NCBI RefSeq assembly: GCF_900185715.1
Contig: NZ_FYAS01000006.1
Coordinates: forward strand, 1-64,000
Reading direction: 5' to 3'
Source: Allobosea sp. CS1GBMeth4
GTDB taxonomy: Bacteria; Pseudomonadota; Alphaproteobacteria; Rhizobiales; Beijerinckiaceae
DNA: 64,000 nt
Part shown: positions 44,209-52,683 of the stretch, in pieces
Layout of the letters: the number at the start of each line of letters is the position of its first letter
Position numbering within the stretch: position 1 is the stretch's first letter
The notes under the pieces: model-generated
What the model was told of the DNA's origin: nothing
Databases searched by the model: none
What the model saw: the letters and a program-made list of their open reading frames with translations, nothing else
Translations under genes and position numbers: made by a program

Positions 44209-44789
44209 AAGCGAGGATCCGCAAGATCGTCACCGTCCTCGACGAGACCCATAGCGAGCTCGGCCGCACCGTCTCGCCGCCGATCAGGCGCGCCGCCGCG
44301 GTCGCCGTGATCGCCAACCCCTTCGCCGGCAGCTATCAGGACGACCTCTCCGAGCTGATCGAGATCGGCGAGGAGCTCGGCGGCCTGCTCGGTCGCCATG
44401 CGCTCGCCGCGCTCGGCATCGACGGCGAGGCGGTCCAGGGCTATGGCAAGGCCGCCGCCGTCGGCGAGGACGGCGAGCTCGAGCACGCCGCCGCGATCCT
44501 GCATCCCAAGCTCGGCGCGCCCCTGCGCAAGCTGCTGGGCAAGGCGCCGGCGCTGATCCCGTCCTCGAAGAAGCGCGGCTCGCTCGGCGTCGTGCTCGAC
44601 ATTCCGCTCGGCCACAAGGCGGCGGCCTATGTCCGCAGCCATTTCGACGGCATGGAGGTCAGGGTCTCGGATGCCCCCCGCGCCGGCGAGATCGTCGTCG
44701 CGGTGGCGCTGACGAGCGGCGGCCGGCCCCTGCCGCGCGTCGGCGGGCTCACCCATGCCGAGGCGAAGGGCGAGGACGGGCTGCGATAA
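44205..44789 (+). CDS. PF06684 (amino acid synthesis family, DUF1185) protein, copy 2
   Basis: 194 residues, the same length as copy 1 and sharing the same blocks: AVIANPFAGSYQDDL, GYGKAAAVGEDGELEHAAAI, YVRSHFDGMEVRVSDAPRAGE and GGLTHAEAKGEDGLR. The ATG overlaps the stop of copy 1 (ATGA). The pair is a tandem duplication that has diverged clearly, so the two may form a heteromer. The function is unknown. Confidence 0.85.
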   Translation: MKARIRKIVTVLDETHSELGRTVSPPIRRAAAVAVIANPFAGSYQDDLSELIEIGEELGGLLGRHALAALGIDGEAVQGYGKAAAVGEDGELEHAAAILHPKLGAPLRKLLGKAPALIPSSKKRGSLGVVLDIPLGHKAAAYVRSHFDGMEVRVSDAPRAGEIVVAVALTSGGRPLPRVGGLTHAEAKGEDGLR

Positions 44790-45299
44790 GATTCTTATTG
44801 CTCCGACCATGACGAGAAGGCGCGGGGAATCCTTCTCCCGTGTGGATTCCTCTGCGAAACACGGCTCGCTCGAGCTCCGCCCTTCCCCCTTGCGGGGAAG
44901 GGTATGGGGATGGGGGGCGAATGACGGGGTGACCGGCGAATTGCAGCAGCGAAACGGCACGATTGGCGTCCAATTCGCTCTGGCTTTGCGCCCCCCACCC
45001 CTACCCCTCCCCACCAGGGGGAGGGGCTTCCAGCGCCTTTCCAGCTTTCGCAGAGGAGTCCGTGTGGAAGAAGGGCAAGGATGAGGGCCTGCCTACGCGC
45101 AGAATGCGCAGCGGCAGCCGCTTCGCCCCAACAATCCGCGGCGGTCCCTCACCCCTGCCCCTCTCCCATCCGGGAGAGGGATTCTGCGTTGCGAGTCCGC
45201 GCCCTACCGTGCAGCCTTCCGCGCTCTAGAGCCGGATCCGATCAGATTGGATCAATCTGACCGGTGAATCCGTCTCTCACTTTTAGCTTGGAGACCGTT
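44790..45299. repeat. Repeat-filled intergenic region
   Basis: About 510 bp without a gene between convergent units. It holds GC-skewed inverted elements typical of rhizobial spacers: CCTTCCCCCTTGCGGGGAAGG near 44880-44901, CCCTCCCCACCAGGGGGAGGG near 45005-45025 and CCCCTCTCCCATCCGGGAGAGGG near 45158-45180. The first two could act as terminators. No coding potential is recognised. Confidence 0.7.
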
Positions 45300-45343
45300 T
45301 TACCGATCAGCTTGCGGTGCACGCCGATCGGAACGGGCTCTAG
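45224..45343. repeat. GAGCCGGATCCGATCAGATTG-family palindromic element at the 3' end of the dehydrogenase gene
   Basis: The ends CTCTAGAGCC and GGGCTCTAGCC are inverted, and the interior contains GATCAGATTGGATCAATCTGA and GAGACCGTTTTACCGATCAG. A related copy is at 56425-56477. The nicotinate dehydrogenase stop codon (45300-45302) and its last dozen codons fall inside it. Confidence 0.75.
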
Positions 45344-48300
45344 CCACCGCCGCCTCGATCCCCTCCCAGGCCGGCTTCTCCGGCGCGAAGCGCCCGCGCA
45401 GATAGGCCGTCAGCTCGGCGAGCTGCCGGTCGTCGAGGGCCGTCGCGAAGGAGGGCATCGAGCCGATGCCGTGCTGGCCGCCTTCGAGCAGCATGTTGAC
45501 GAGGTTGGTCGGCCGCGCCGCGTGCAGCTTCGTCGACAGGCCGAGCGCCGGGCCCGCATTGACGAGCGGGACGGCACGGCCGGTCTCGTGGCAGGCGGCG
45601 CAGGCGCCCTCGTAGAGGCGCGCGATCGCCGACGTCGCCGGGTTGGCGGCGGAGGCCGTCATCGCGTCGATGCGCATCGCCCGCCCGGCGGCGTCGGCCT
45701 CCGGCAGCTGTTCGCTCAGCGAGGCCAGGTAGACGGCCATCGCCCGGATATCGGCGTCGGGCAACTCCTTCAGCTCGGCGATCACCGACGCCATCGGCCC
45801 GGAAGCGTTGCCGTGACGAGGCGAGCTGCCGTTGCGCAGATAGGCGTAGAGCCCGGCCTCGCTCCAGGGCATCGGGCCGGCCGCGCGCCCGGCGAGCGCC
45901 GGCGCCTCCCAGCCCTCCGCCTCGCCCCCGGCGAGATAGGCGCTGCCGCCCTTTTCGGCGCCGAGCGCGTTGCGGGGCGTATGGCAGGCGCCGCAATGGC
46001 CGAGCCCGTCGACCAGATAGCGCCCGCGATTCCATTGGGCCGAGCGCGTGGGCTCGGGCGTCGGCACGCTCCCGCGGTTGAACAGCAGGTTCCAGCCGGC
46101 CATCAGCGGGCGCAGGTTGAAGGGGAAGGTCAGCCGGCTCGGCTCGTTCTCGCGGCGCACCGCCGGCTGCGACATCAGGAAGGCGTAGAGTGCCTGCAGG
46201 TCGGCCTCGCTCGCCCTGGCGAAGCTCGGATAGGGGAAGGCCGGATAGAGATGGCGGCCGTCGCGGTTCAGCCCGGCGCGCATCGCCCGTTCGAAGGCGG
46301 CATAGGACCAGCCGCCGATGCCGGTCTCCGGATCGGGCGTGATGTTGGTGGTCGTCACCGTGCCGAACGGCGTCTCCAGGGCGAGGCCGCCGGCATAGGG
46401 CACGCCGTTCCTGGCCGTGTGGCAGCTGGCGCAGGCGCCGAGCGCCGCCAGCTGCCGGCCGCGCTCGATCGTCGCCGCCGACCAGGCCGAGGGGTCCGGC
46501 CGGGCGACGGGCGCGATCGAAGGTGCGATCGCGAGCGAGACCGCGGCGAAGCTCGCGGCGCCAGCCAGGGCCGCGCCGAGCCTGCTCCACCAGGGCAGGC
46601 GTCTTGCCGGCTCGCGGGCCGGCGGTTTCGGCAGCGCGGTGCCGTTGAGGCCGGCGAGCACCCGCTCCGGCGTCAGCGGCAATTCGCGGAAGCGCACCCC
46701 GGTCGCATCAAAGACGGCGTTCACGATGGCGGCCGCGCTGGGAACGGAAGCCGACTCGCCCGCGCCCATCGGCGGCAGATGCTGGCGGTCCATCAGCATG
46801 ACGTCGATCGCGGGCAGTTCCGGGAAGGTCAGCACCGGATAGGAGCCCCAGTCGCGGCTGGCGACGGCGGTCGTCTGCGAGAAGGTCACCTCCTCGCGCA
46901 GCACCCGGCTGGTCGATTGCAGCACATTGCCGTGGATCTGGTGCGTCACCCCGGCGGGGTTGACCATCATGCCGGTGTCCTGGCCGACGGTGACCCGGCT
47001 GACCGTGACCTCCCCCGTCGTGCGGTTGACCGCGACATCGGCGACCCAGGCCGCCCAGGCCGCGCCGACCCCCGGCCAGCTGCCATGGACATAGCGCGCC
47101 TGGGCGAAGCCGCGGCCGCGCAGCATTTCGCCGTCCTGCTCCATGCGCGGGCCGACATGCGGCTGCCAGTTCGCCCGCTCGGCCGTCGCCCGCACCAGCT
47201 CGGCGGCGCGCTCGTCATTGATGTGGCGCAGGCGGAATTCGACCGGATCGACCCCGGCCTCGTGCGCGAGCTCGTCGATATAGCTCTCATGGGCGAACAC
47301 GTTCGGCATCGCCGAGACGCCGCGCAGCCAGGACGCCCGCACGATCGGCGGCATGTCATAGGCCGTCAGCCGCATGTTTTCGTAAGTGTAGGACGGCACC
47401 GCGGTGCGGTCGCCCATTCTGAGCGTCGCCGGCTGGTTCGGGACGCGCCCGGTCAGCAGCAGCGCCAGGGTCGGCGCGGCGTTGGACGGGTACCAGGTGT
47501 GGAAATCGTAGGCTTTCAGCGCGCCGCCCGGCCCGAGCCCGCCCTTGATCTCGATCAGCTGGGCCGCGCCCTTCGGCTCCCAGAGATGCTCCTGCTCTCG
47601 GGTGAGCTGGACGCGGACCGGCGCACCGACCGCGCGCGAGAGCAGCACGGCGTCGGCGACGACGTCGTCGGCGCAGTTGCGGCCATAGCAGCCCGCGGCC
47701 TCGAAGCGGATCACGTCGATCCGCTCCTTCGGCAGGCCGGTCAGCACGGCGAGATCGCTCTGCAGCGGATAGGGGTTCTGGCTGCCGGTCCAGACGGTGA
47801 TGCCGTCCTCGCGCACATCGGCGACGGCGCAGGACGGGCCGAGCGAGCCGTGCATGTGGTAGGGCCAGACATAAGTTCGGTCGAGCCGCCTCTCCAGGCT
47901 CTCCAGCGCGCCGTCGACATCGCCCTCCTCGGCGAGCAGGCGCGGCGTCGAGGGGTGCGCGCGCAGCGCCTGGCCGAGATCGGAGAGGTCTGGCGGCGTG
48001 AACGCGCGCCATTGCGTCTTGAGCTTCAGCGCAGCTTCCGCCGCCTGCTCCTCGCGCTCGGCGACGATGCCGATGAAATCGCCCTCGACCACGATCGCGC
48101 GGATGCCGGGCACGTCTGCGATCGAATCGCGCTCGACGCCGAGCAAGCTCCTGCCGACGAAATCGCCGGCGTCCATGCCGGCATAGGGCGGGCGGACCAC
48201 CCGTCCGTGCAGCATGCCGGGAACGCGGACATCATGGACGTAGGCGAAGCTGCCGGTGACCTTGGCCGGGATGTCGACCCGGGCGACCGAGCGGCCGACC

Positions 48301-48842
48301 AGTCTGTGCCGCTCCGCCTGCTTGAACTCGGCGCTCTCCGCCAGCGGCAGCAGGATGCGTTCGTTGGCGAGCAGCGTCGCGAGCCCGATCGCGGGGGCGG
48401 TCTCGCCCTTGCGCGCGATCACGCCGTCCTCGAGCGCGAGCTCGTCCTCGTCGCAGCTCAGCGCCGCGGCCGCGAGCGCGATCAGCCTGGCCCGGATCTG
48501 CGTCGCCGCGATCCGCATCGCGACCGAGGTGACCTGGATCGTCTCGCTGGCGATGGTCGGGCCCTGGTCCGGCGTATCGGCGGTGTCGCCGAGCACCATC
48601 TCGACGGCGCCGAAGGGAAAATCGAGCTCCTCCGCCACCATCTGCGCCAGCGCGGTGCGGATGCCGGTGCCGAGGTCGACATGGCCGCTGAAGGCGAGGA
48701 CGCGGCCTTCCGCCGTCAGGCAGACATGCAGATCGAGCCCGTCCTCGGATGTGGCGTCGGCGGCCGCGCCCTTGCGCGGCGCCACCACGGCGATGACCCC
48801 GGCGCGCTTCAGCAGCGTTTTGCGTGAGAGCGGCTCGCTCAT
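45300..48842 (-). CDS. nicB: Nicotinate dehydrogenase large subunit (molybdopterin domain fused to three cytochrome c domains)
   Basis: 1180 residues, close to the length of NicB of Pseudomonas putida. Residues about 1-740 are the xanthine-oxidase-family molybdopterin-binding part (GHVDLGTGIRTALAQMVAEEL, TGSFAYVHDVRVPGMLHGR, GVGAAWAAWVADV, MGAGESASVPSAAA). After a membrane helix (about 760-790) come three haem c sites, CASCH, CGACH and CAACH. It hydroxylates nicotinate at C6 with water and passes electrons through cytochrome c to the respiratory chain. ATG 48842 overlaps the small-subunit stop (ATGA). The last 12-13 residues are encoded by a palindromic repeat and are unlikely to be conserved. 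Confidence 0.9.
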   Translation of the reverse strand: MSEPLSRKTLLKRAGVIAVVAPRKGAAADATSEDGLDLHVCLTAEGRVLAFSGHVDLGTGIRTALAQMVAEELDFPFGAVEMVLGDTADTPDQGPTIASETIQVTSVAMRIAATQIRARLIALAAAALSCDEDELALEDGVIARKGETAPAIGLATLLANERILLPLAESAEFKQAERHRLVGRSVARVDIPAKVTGSFAYVHDVRVPGMLHGRVVRPPYAGMDAGDFVGRSLLGVERDSIADVPGIRAIVVEGDFIGIVAEREEQAAEAALKLKTQWRAFTPPDLSDLGQALRAHPSTPRLLAEEGDVDGALESLERRLDRTYVWPYHMHGSLGPSCAVADVREDGITVWTGSQNPYPLQSDLAVLTGLPKERIDVIRFEAAGCYGRNCADDVVADAVLLSRAVGAPVRVQLTREQEHLWEPKGAAQLIEIKGGLGPGGALKAYDFHTWYPSNAAPTLALLLTGRVPNQPATLRMGDRTAVPSYTYENMRLTAYDMPPIVRASWLRGVSAMPNVFAHESYIDELAHEAGVDPVEFRLRHINDERAAELVRATAERANWQPHVGPRMEQDGEMLRGRGFAQARYVHGSWPGVGAAWAAWVADVAVNRTTGEVTVSRVTVGQDTGMMVNPAGVTHQIHGNVLQSTSRVLREEVTFSQTTAVASRDWGSYPVLTFPELPAIDVMLMDRQHLPPMGAGESASVPSAAAIVNAVFDATGVRFRELPLTPERVLAGLNGTALPKPPAREPARRLPWWSRLGAALAGAASFAAVSLAIAPSIAPVARPDPSAWSAATIERGRQLAALGACASCHTARNGVPYAGGLALETPFGTVTTTNITPDPETGIGGWSYAAFERAMRAGLNRDGRHLYPAFPYPSFARASEADLQALYAFLMSQPAVRRENEPSRLTFPFNLRPLMAGWNLLFNRGSVPTPEPTRSAQWNRGRYLVDGLGHCGACHTPRNALGAEKGGSAYLAGGEAEGWEAPALAGRAAGPMPWSEAGLYAYLRNGSSPRHGNASGPMASVIAELKELPDADIRAMAVYLASLSEQLPEADAAGRAMRIDAMTASAANPATSAIARLYEGACAACHETGRAVPLVNAGPALGLSTKLHAARPTNLVNMLLEGGQHGIGSMPSFATALDDRQLAELTAYLRGRFAPEKPAWEGIEAAVARARSDRRAPQADR

Positions 48843-49330
48843 GGCGCCGCCATGTCCCGCCGCCTGCGCTCGGCTGCGAGCAGCACCGCCCTGACGATCT
48901 CGACATGGGTGCCGCAACGGCAGAGATTGTGCCGCAGCGCCTCGCGCACCTCCGCCTCGCTCGGGTCGGGCCTGGCGTCGAGGAAGGCCTTCGCCGCCAT
49001 CACCATGCCGGAGATGCAATAGCCGCACTGCGCCGCCTGCGCGTCGATGAAGGCCTGCTGCAGCGGGTGCGGCGCTTCGACGCTGCCCAGCCCCTCCAGC
49101 GTGACGATGTCGCGTCCTTCCGCCAGCCTGACCGGCAGGGCGCAGGCGCGCGCCGGCTGTCCGTCGACCAGCACCGTGCAGGCGCCGCATTCGCCGAGGC
49201 CGCAGCCGAATTTCGGGCTGTTGAGCGAAAGGTCGTTGCGCAGGAAGAACAGCAGCGGCGTCCGGGCTTCGCCCTCGACCTCATGGCTCGCGCCGTTGAC
49301 GCGAAGCGTAAAGCGCTTCGTCGTCCTCAT
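48839..49330 (-). CDS. nicA: Nicotinate dehydrogenase small subunit (two [2Fe-2S])
   Basis: 163 residues of the CoxS/XdhA-type iron-sulfur family. The plant-ferredoxin-like cluster is ligated by CGLGECGACTVLVDGQPARAC and the second by CGYCISGMVMAA and CRCGTH. It relays electrons from the molybdenum site of NicB to its haems. ATG 49330 is used because the fold starts there; a longer frame to 49480 would run over the operator and repeat. A MarR-type operator lies 59 bp upstream. Together with nicB this forms the first step of the pathway, nicotinate to 6-hydroxynicotinate. Confidence 0.92.
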   Translation of the reverse strand: MRTTKRFTLRVNGASHEVEGEARTPLLFFLRNDLSLNSPKFGCGLGECGACTVLVDGQPARACALPVRLAEGRDIVTLEGLGSVEAPHPLQQAFIDAQAAQCGYCISGMVMAAKAFLDARPDPSEAEVREALRHNLCRCGTHVEIVRAVLLAAERRRRDMAAP

Positions 49331-49388
49331 GGCTCGCCCAGGCAGGGCGAAGCGCGTCTGATCGTGCTGATCGTCACGGCCACCGAGA

Positions 49389-49406
49389 TCGTTCGTATAC
49401 GAATGA
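49389..49406. promoter_or_regulatory. MarR-type operator 4 (upstream of nicAB)
   Basis: TCGTTCGTATACGAATGA, 17 of 18 positions as in operator 1, 59 bp before the nicA start. Confidence 0.82.
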
Positions 49407-49451
49407 GAATAGTGACAAACCGGAGCGCGCCGCAAGCGGGATTTCCAAGTG

Positions 49452-49561
49452 CCCGTCATGCTCGGGCTTGACCCGAGCATGACGGGCCGGTGGGGCTCCA
49501 GCCTGCGGCTTCTCGTCCTGAGATTCCCGGGACTGCGCTGCGCTCCGCCCGGGAATGACGG
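49452..49561. repeat. Palindromic repeat pair between nicA and the enamidase gene
   Basis: CCCGTCATGCTCGGG (49452-49466) pairs perfectly with CCCGAGCATGACGGG (49472-49486); a second unit with GATTCCCGGGA and CGCCCGGGAATGAC follows to 49561. It may end the enamidase transcript. Confidence 0.75.
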
Positions 49562-49572
49562 CTAGGCCAGGT

Positions 49573-50769
49573 TCAGTGCTGGACCGACGGAAGCTTCTCC
49601 GCCGGCGGCGTGTTGCGGCTGATGCCGCTGCGCACGATGCCGTCGATCACGATCATGCCGATGCCCGGCAGGTCGCCGAGCTGGATCGAGTCGAGGAAGT
49701 TCGTCCCGGCGGAATGCTGGGCCTTGTCCATGAAGACGAAGTCGGCTGAGCGGCCGACCTCGATCAGCCCGCAATCGAGGCTGCGCATGCGGGCGGTGTT
49801 GCCGGTGGCGAAGCAGAAGGCGATCTCCGCCGGGACGTCGCCGAGCGAGGACAGCATCGAGACCATGCGGATGATGCCGAGCGGCTGCACGCCGGAGCCG
49901 GCCGGCCCGTCCGTCCCCAGGATGACGCGCTGCAGCTCGCCCATCTCGCGGGCGACGCGCAGCGTGTAGAGCGCGGCGCGCTCATTGCCGTTATGGACCA
50001 GTTCGAGCCCGCGCTTGCAGCCTTCGCAGATGCAGCGGATCTCCTTGTCCGGCAGAGCGGTGTGGCCGCCATTGATGTGGCCGACCACGTCGGTGTCGGC
50101 CTCCAGCACCACGTCGGCGCCGATCAGCCCGGAGCCCGGGATCGAGGGGCCGCCGGTGTGGATGGTCGACTGGATGCCGTATTTCCGCGCCCAGGCCACC
50201 ATCTCCTTCGCCCGCGCCCCGTCCTTGACCCCGCCCAGGCCGACCTCGCCGAGCAGCTTCACGCCGGCGTCGGCGAGGTCCTTGAAGTCCTGCTCGACCA
50301 TGCCGGGCTCGATCACCGGCGCGCCGGCATGGATCTTGACCCCGCCGGGGCGGAAGGCGGTGAAGGCGCGCTGCGCGTAGATGGCCATCGCCTTCAGCCC
50401 GACAATGTCCTTGGGCCGGCCGGGCGTGTGCACCTCGCCGGCCGAGATCATGGTGGTGACGCCGCCATGCATGGTCGAGTCGATCCAGCCGAGCTGGTTC
50501 TGGCGCGGCGTCCAGTCGCCGGCGACCGGGTGGACATGGCTGTCGATCAGCCCGGGCGAGAGCACCGTGCCGTTGGCGTCGATGACGGTGCCAGCGCCTT
50601 CGGCGTCGAGATCCTTGAAACGGCCGACAGCGGCGATCCGGCCGCCGATCGCGACGAGGGTGTCGGCGTCCAGGATCGGGCGCTCGATGTCGCCGGAGAG
50701 CATCAGGCCGATATTCTTCACCACCAGCTTGTGGGTGCTGCTGACCGTCGCCGCCTGCTGTTCAGCCAT
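49573..50769 (-). CDS. Enamidase (1,4,5,6-tetrahydro-6-oxonicotinate hydrolase)
   Basis: 398 residues of the amidohydrolase superfamily. Metal ligands: GLIDSHVHP (HxH), HTGGPSIPG and GHINGGHTALPD (His), and ILGTDGPAGSG (Asp). Overall it resembles Eubacterium barkeri enamidase, a binuclear Fe-Zn enzyme that opens 1,4,5,6-tetrahydro-6-oxonicotinate to ammonia and 2-formylglutarate. The assignment is strengthened by 6-hydroxynicotinate reductase in the same cluster. ATG 50769 is preferred; the frame extends to 50856 without conserved sequence. It is divergent from the ferredoxin gene, with operator 5 between them. Confidence 0.87.
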   Translation of the reverse strand: MAEQQAATVSSTHKLVVKNIGLMLSGDIERPILDADTLVAIGGRIAAVGRFKDLDAEGAGTVIDANGTVLSPGLIDSHVHPVAGDWTPRQNQLGWIDSTMHGGVTTMISAGEVHTPGRPKDIVGLKAMAIYAQRAFTAFRPGGVKIHAGAPVIEPGMVEQDFKDLADAGVKLLGEVGLGGVKDGARAKEMVAWARKYGIQSTIHTGGPSIPGSGLIGADVVLEADTDVVGHINGGHTALPDKEIRCICEGCKRGLELVHNGNERAALYTLRVAREMGELQRVILGTDGPAGSGVQPLGIIRMVSMLSSLGDVPAEIAFCFATGNTARMRSLDCGLIEVGRSADFVFMDKAQHSAGTNFLDSIQLGDLPGIGMIVIDGIVRSGISRNTPPAEKLPSVQH

Positions 50770-50857
50770 CGTATCCGCCCTGTCGCCCGTTGCTGGAAAT
50801 CCGCCGCCATCCTCATCGCCGCAAGCCCGATTGACAAGCGTGGCGGGAAGCGCCATA

Positions 50858-50875
50858 TCGTTTGTATACGAATGA
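50858..50875. promoter_or_regulatory. MarR-type operator 5 (between enamidase and ferredoxin genes)
   Basis: TCGTTTGTATACGAATGA lies 89 bp upstream of the enamidase and 47 bp upstream of the ferredoxin start, so one site can control both directions. Confidence 0.82.
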
Positions 50876-50921
50876 ATTTCTGCCTTGTCCGAACCCGGCT
50901 GTCAAGCAGCGAGGATCGCGC

Positions 50922-51251
50922 ATGCCTTACGCCGTCACGAGCGCCTGCATCCGCTGCAAATACATGGATTGCGTCGAGGTCTGCCCGGTCGACTGCTTCT
51001 ATGAGGGCGAGAACATGCTGGTCATCCATCCGGACGAGTGCATCGACTGCGGCGTCTGCGAGCCCGAATGCCCGGCCGAGGCGATCGTCGCCGACGGCGC
51101 CGACGGGGCAGAGCCCTGGCTGGTGCTGAATGCGCGCCTGGCGCCGCTCTGGCCGAACATCACCCGGAAGGGCGAGCCGCCGGCCGATGCCGACGATTGG
51201 AAGGGAATACCGGACAAGATCGCCCTGCTTTCCGAACGCCCGGCATTGTGA
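50922..51251 (+). CDS. fdxA: Seven-iron ferredoxin (FdxA type)
   Basis: 109 residues. Cysteines in [21 protein letters not shown] and [12 protein letters not shown] can bind one [3Fe-4S] and one [4Fe-4S] cluster, and the C-terminal extension ([17 protein letters not shown]) is characteristic of FdxA. It is a soluble low-potential electron carrier. ATG 50922 follows GAGGATCG. Its place behind operator 5 and before a ferredoxin reductase suggests that it delivers electrons to 6-hydroxynicotinate reductase, which is ferredoxin-dependent in Eubacterium barkeri. Confidence 0.93.
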   Translation: MPYAVTSACIRCKYMDCVEVCPVDCFYEGENMLVIHPDECIDCGVCEPECPAEAIVADGADGAEPWLVLNARLAPLWPNITRKGEPPADADDWKGIPDKIALLSERPAL

Positions 51252-51310
51252 TATCTGGCGGCCGGCATCCGATAATCTACTTTTCGCTAGACTATCTGAG
51301 GATCGACGAG

Positions 51311-52084
51311 ATGAGCAATTTCTACGAAGAGCGCGTGCTCTCCGTCCATCACTGGACCGATACGCTCTTCAGCTTCACGACGACCCGCGATCAGAGCTTC
51401 CGCTTCAAGAACGGCCAGTTCACCATGATCGGGATCAAGGTCGGCGAGAAGCCGCTCCTGCGCGCCTACAGCGTGGTCAGCACCAATTACGACGAGAACC
51501 TCGAGTTCTTCTCGATCAAGGTTCCTGACGGCCCGCTCACCTCGCGCCTGCAGAATCTCCAGGTCGGCGACCCGATCATCATCGGCAAGAAGGCGACGGG
51601 CACGCTGGTGCTCGACAACCTCAAGGACGGCAGGCGGCTGTTCCTGCTCGGCACCGGCACGGGGCTGGCGCCCTTCCTGTCGCTGATCCGCGATCCCGAG
51701 ACCTATGAGCGCTACGAGAAGGTCGTGCTCGTGCATGGCTGCCGCCAGGTCGCCGAGCTCGCCTATGGCGAGCGCATCACCAAGGACCTGCCGAACGACG
51801 AATTCCTCGGCGAGATGATCCGCAACCAGCTCGTCTACTACCCGACCGTGACGCGCGAGCCCTTCCGCAATCGCGGCCGCATCACCGACCTGATCACCTC
51901 GGGCCAGCTCTTCAGCGATCTCGACCTCGCGCCGTTCGATGCCGAGGGAGACCGTTTCATGCTCTGCGGCAGCCCGCAGATGCTGGTCGACCTCAAGCGG
52001 ATCTTCGACGAGCGCGGTCTCGCGGAGGGCAACCAGGGCGAGCCCGGCGACTACGTCATCGAAAAGGCCTTCGTCGAGCGCTGA
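51311..52084 (+). CDS. fpr: Ferredoxin-NADP(+) reductase
   Basis: 257 residues of the bacterial Fpr type. FAD binding by LRAYSVVST, NADP binding by LLGTGTGLAPFLSLIRDP, and FMLCGSPQML near the end. It moves electrons between NADPH and ferredoxin. The gene starts 59 bp after fdxA on the same strand. In this context it would run in the direction NADPH to ferredoxin to nicotinate-ring reduction, allowing an aerobe to power a reductive step. The two genes may also serve other pathways. Confidence 0.93.
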   Translation: MSNFYEERVLSVHHWTDTLFSFTTTRDQSFRFKNGQFTMIGIKVGEKPLLRAYSVVSTNYDENLEFFSIKVPDGPLTSRLQNLQVGDPIIIGKKATGTLVLDNLKDGRRLFLLGTGTGLAPFLSLIRDPETYERYEKVVLVHGCRQVAELAYGERITKDLPNDEFLGEMIRNQLVYYPTVTREPFRNRGRITDLITSGQLFSDLDLAPFDAEGDRFMLCGSPQMLVDLKRIFDERGLAEGNQGEPGDYVIEKAFVER

Positions 52085-52103
52085 GGCGTAAGACTGCGCT
52101 TTC

Positions 52104-52190
52104 CGTCAGTGCGAGGAGCGTAGCGACGAAGCAGTCCAGGGGCCGTCGGGCGAGCCCCGCCTGGATCGCTTCGCTGCGCTCGCGATGACG
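52104..52190. repeat. Palindromic repeat, GTCATTGCGAG family, copy 3
   Basis: Arms CGTCAGTGCGAG and CTCGCGATGACG with inner GAAGCAGTCCAGG/CCTGGATCGCTTC; same architecture as copies 1 and 2. Confidence 0.85.
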
Positions 52191-52262
52191 GCGTTGAGCT
52201 TTGCCGAACGCATCGCGGCCTGCTACCTGTCCGGCACATCACCGCAAGCGACGAGCAGTGCC

Positions 52263-52505
52263 ATGACCGACACCCTGCCAGACCGGCTCTCCGCCAATCC
52301 GAACAGCCCCTATTACAACGAGGAGCTGCTGGCGAAGGACATCGGTGTCCGCTTCAAGGGCGTCGACAAGACCAATGTCGAGGAATACTGCGTCAGCGAG
52401 GGCTGGGTCCGCCTCACCGCCGGCAATGCCAAGGACCGCCACGGCAATCCGATGACGGTGAAGCTCAAGGGCACGGTCGAGCCCTATTTCCGCAATGCCG
52501 AGTGA
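52263..52505 (+). CDS. DUF3297 family protein
   Basis: 80 residues. The conserved start LPDRLSANPNSPYYNEELL and the middle KDIGVRFKGVDKTNVEEYCVSEGWVRL are diagnostic for DUF3297, small cytoplasmic proteins of proteobacteria without known role. ATG 52263 is chosen because the family begins there; an in-frame ATG at 52185 would lie in the repeat. It stands alone between two palindromic repeats. Confidence 0.85.
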   Translation: MTDTLPDRLSANPNSPYYNEELLAKDIGVRFKGVDKTNVEEYCVSEGWVRLTAGNAKDRHGNPMTVKLKGTVEPYFRNAE

Positions 52506-52520
52506 GGAGGCATCCCCATC

Positions 52521-52667
52521 GTCATTCCCGGGCAGGCCGTAGGCCTGAGCCCGGATTCCATGAACGCGACGCCGGCTTCATTGGAGGGCGGAGTGCGCGG
52601 GGGATCATCTTCGGCCTGTCGTGTTCATGGATTCCGGGCTCGCCGCTGCGCGGCGCCCCGGAAAGAC
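52521..52667. repeat. Composite palindromic repeat, GTCATTCCGGGGC family, copy 3
   Basis: Arms GTCATTCCCGGGC and GCCCCGGAAAGAC, inner GAGCCCGGATTCCATGA and GTTCATGGATTCCGGGCTC. It separates the convergent DUF3297 and GNAT genes. Confidence 0.8.
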
Positions 52668-52683
52668 GGTGCGGCCGCGGCCG

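Noticed and set aside
44790-45299. Small open frames in the repeat-filled spacer
   Set aside because: They cover GC-skewed inverted repeats and have no start signal or protein-like composition.
45264-48827. Open frame of 1187 residues antisense to nicB
   Set aside because: A shadow frame: Arg-, Gly- and Ala-rich, without motifs, opposite a gene with complete molybdopterin and haem motifs.
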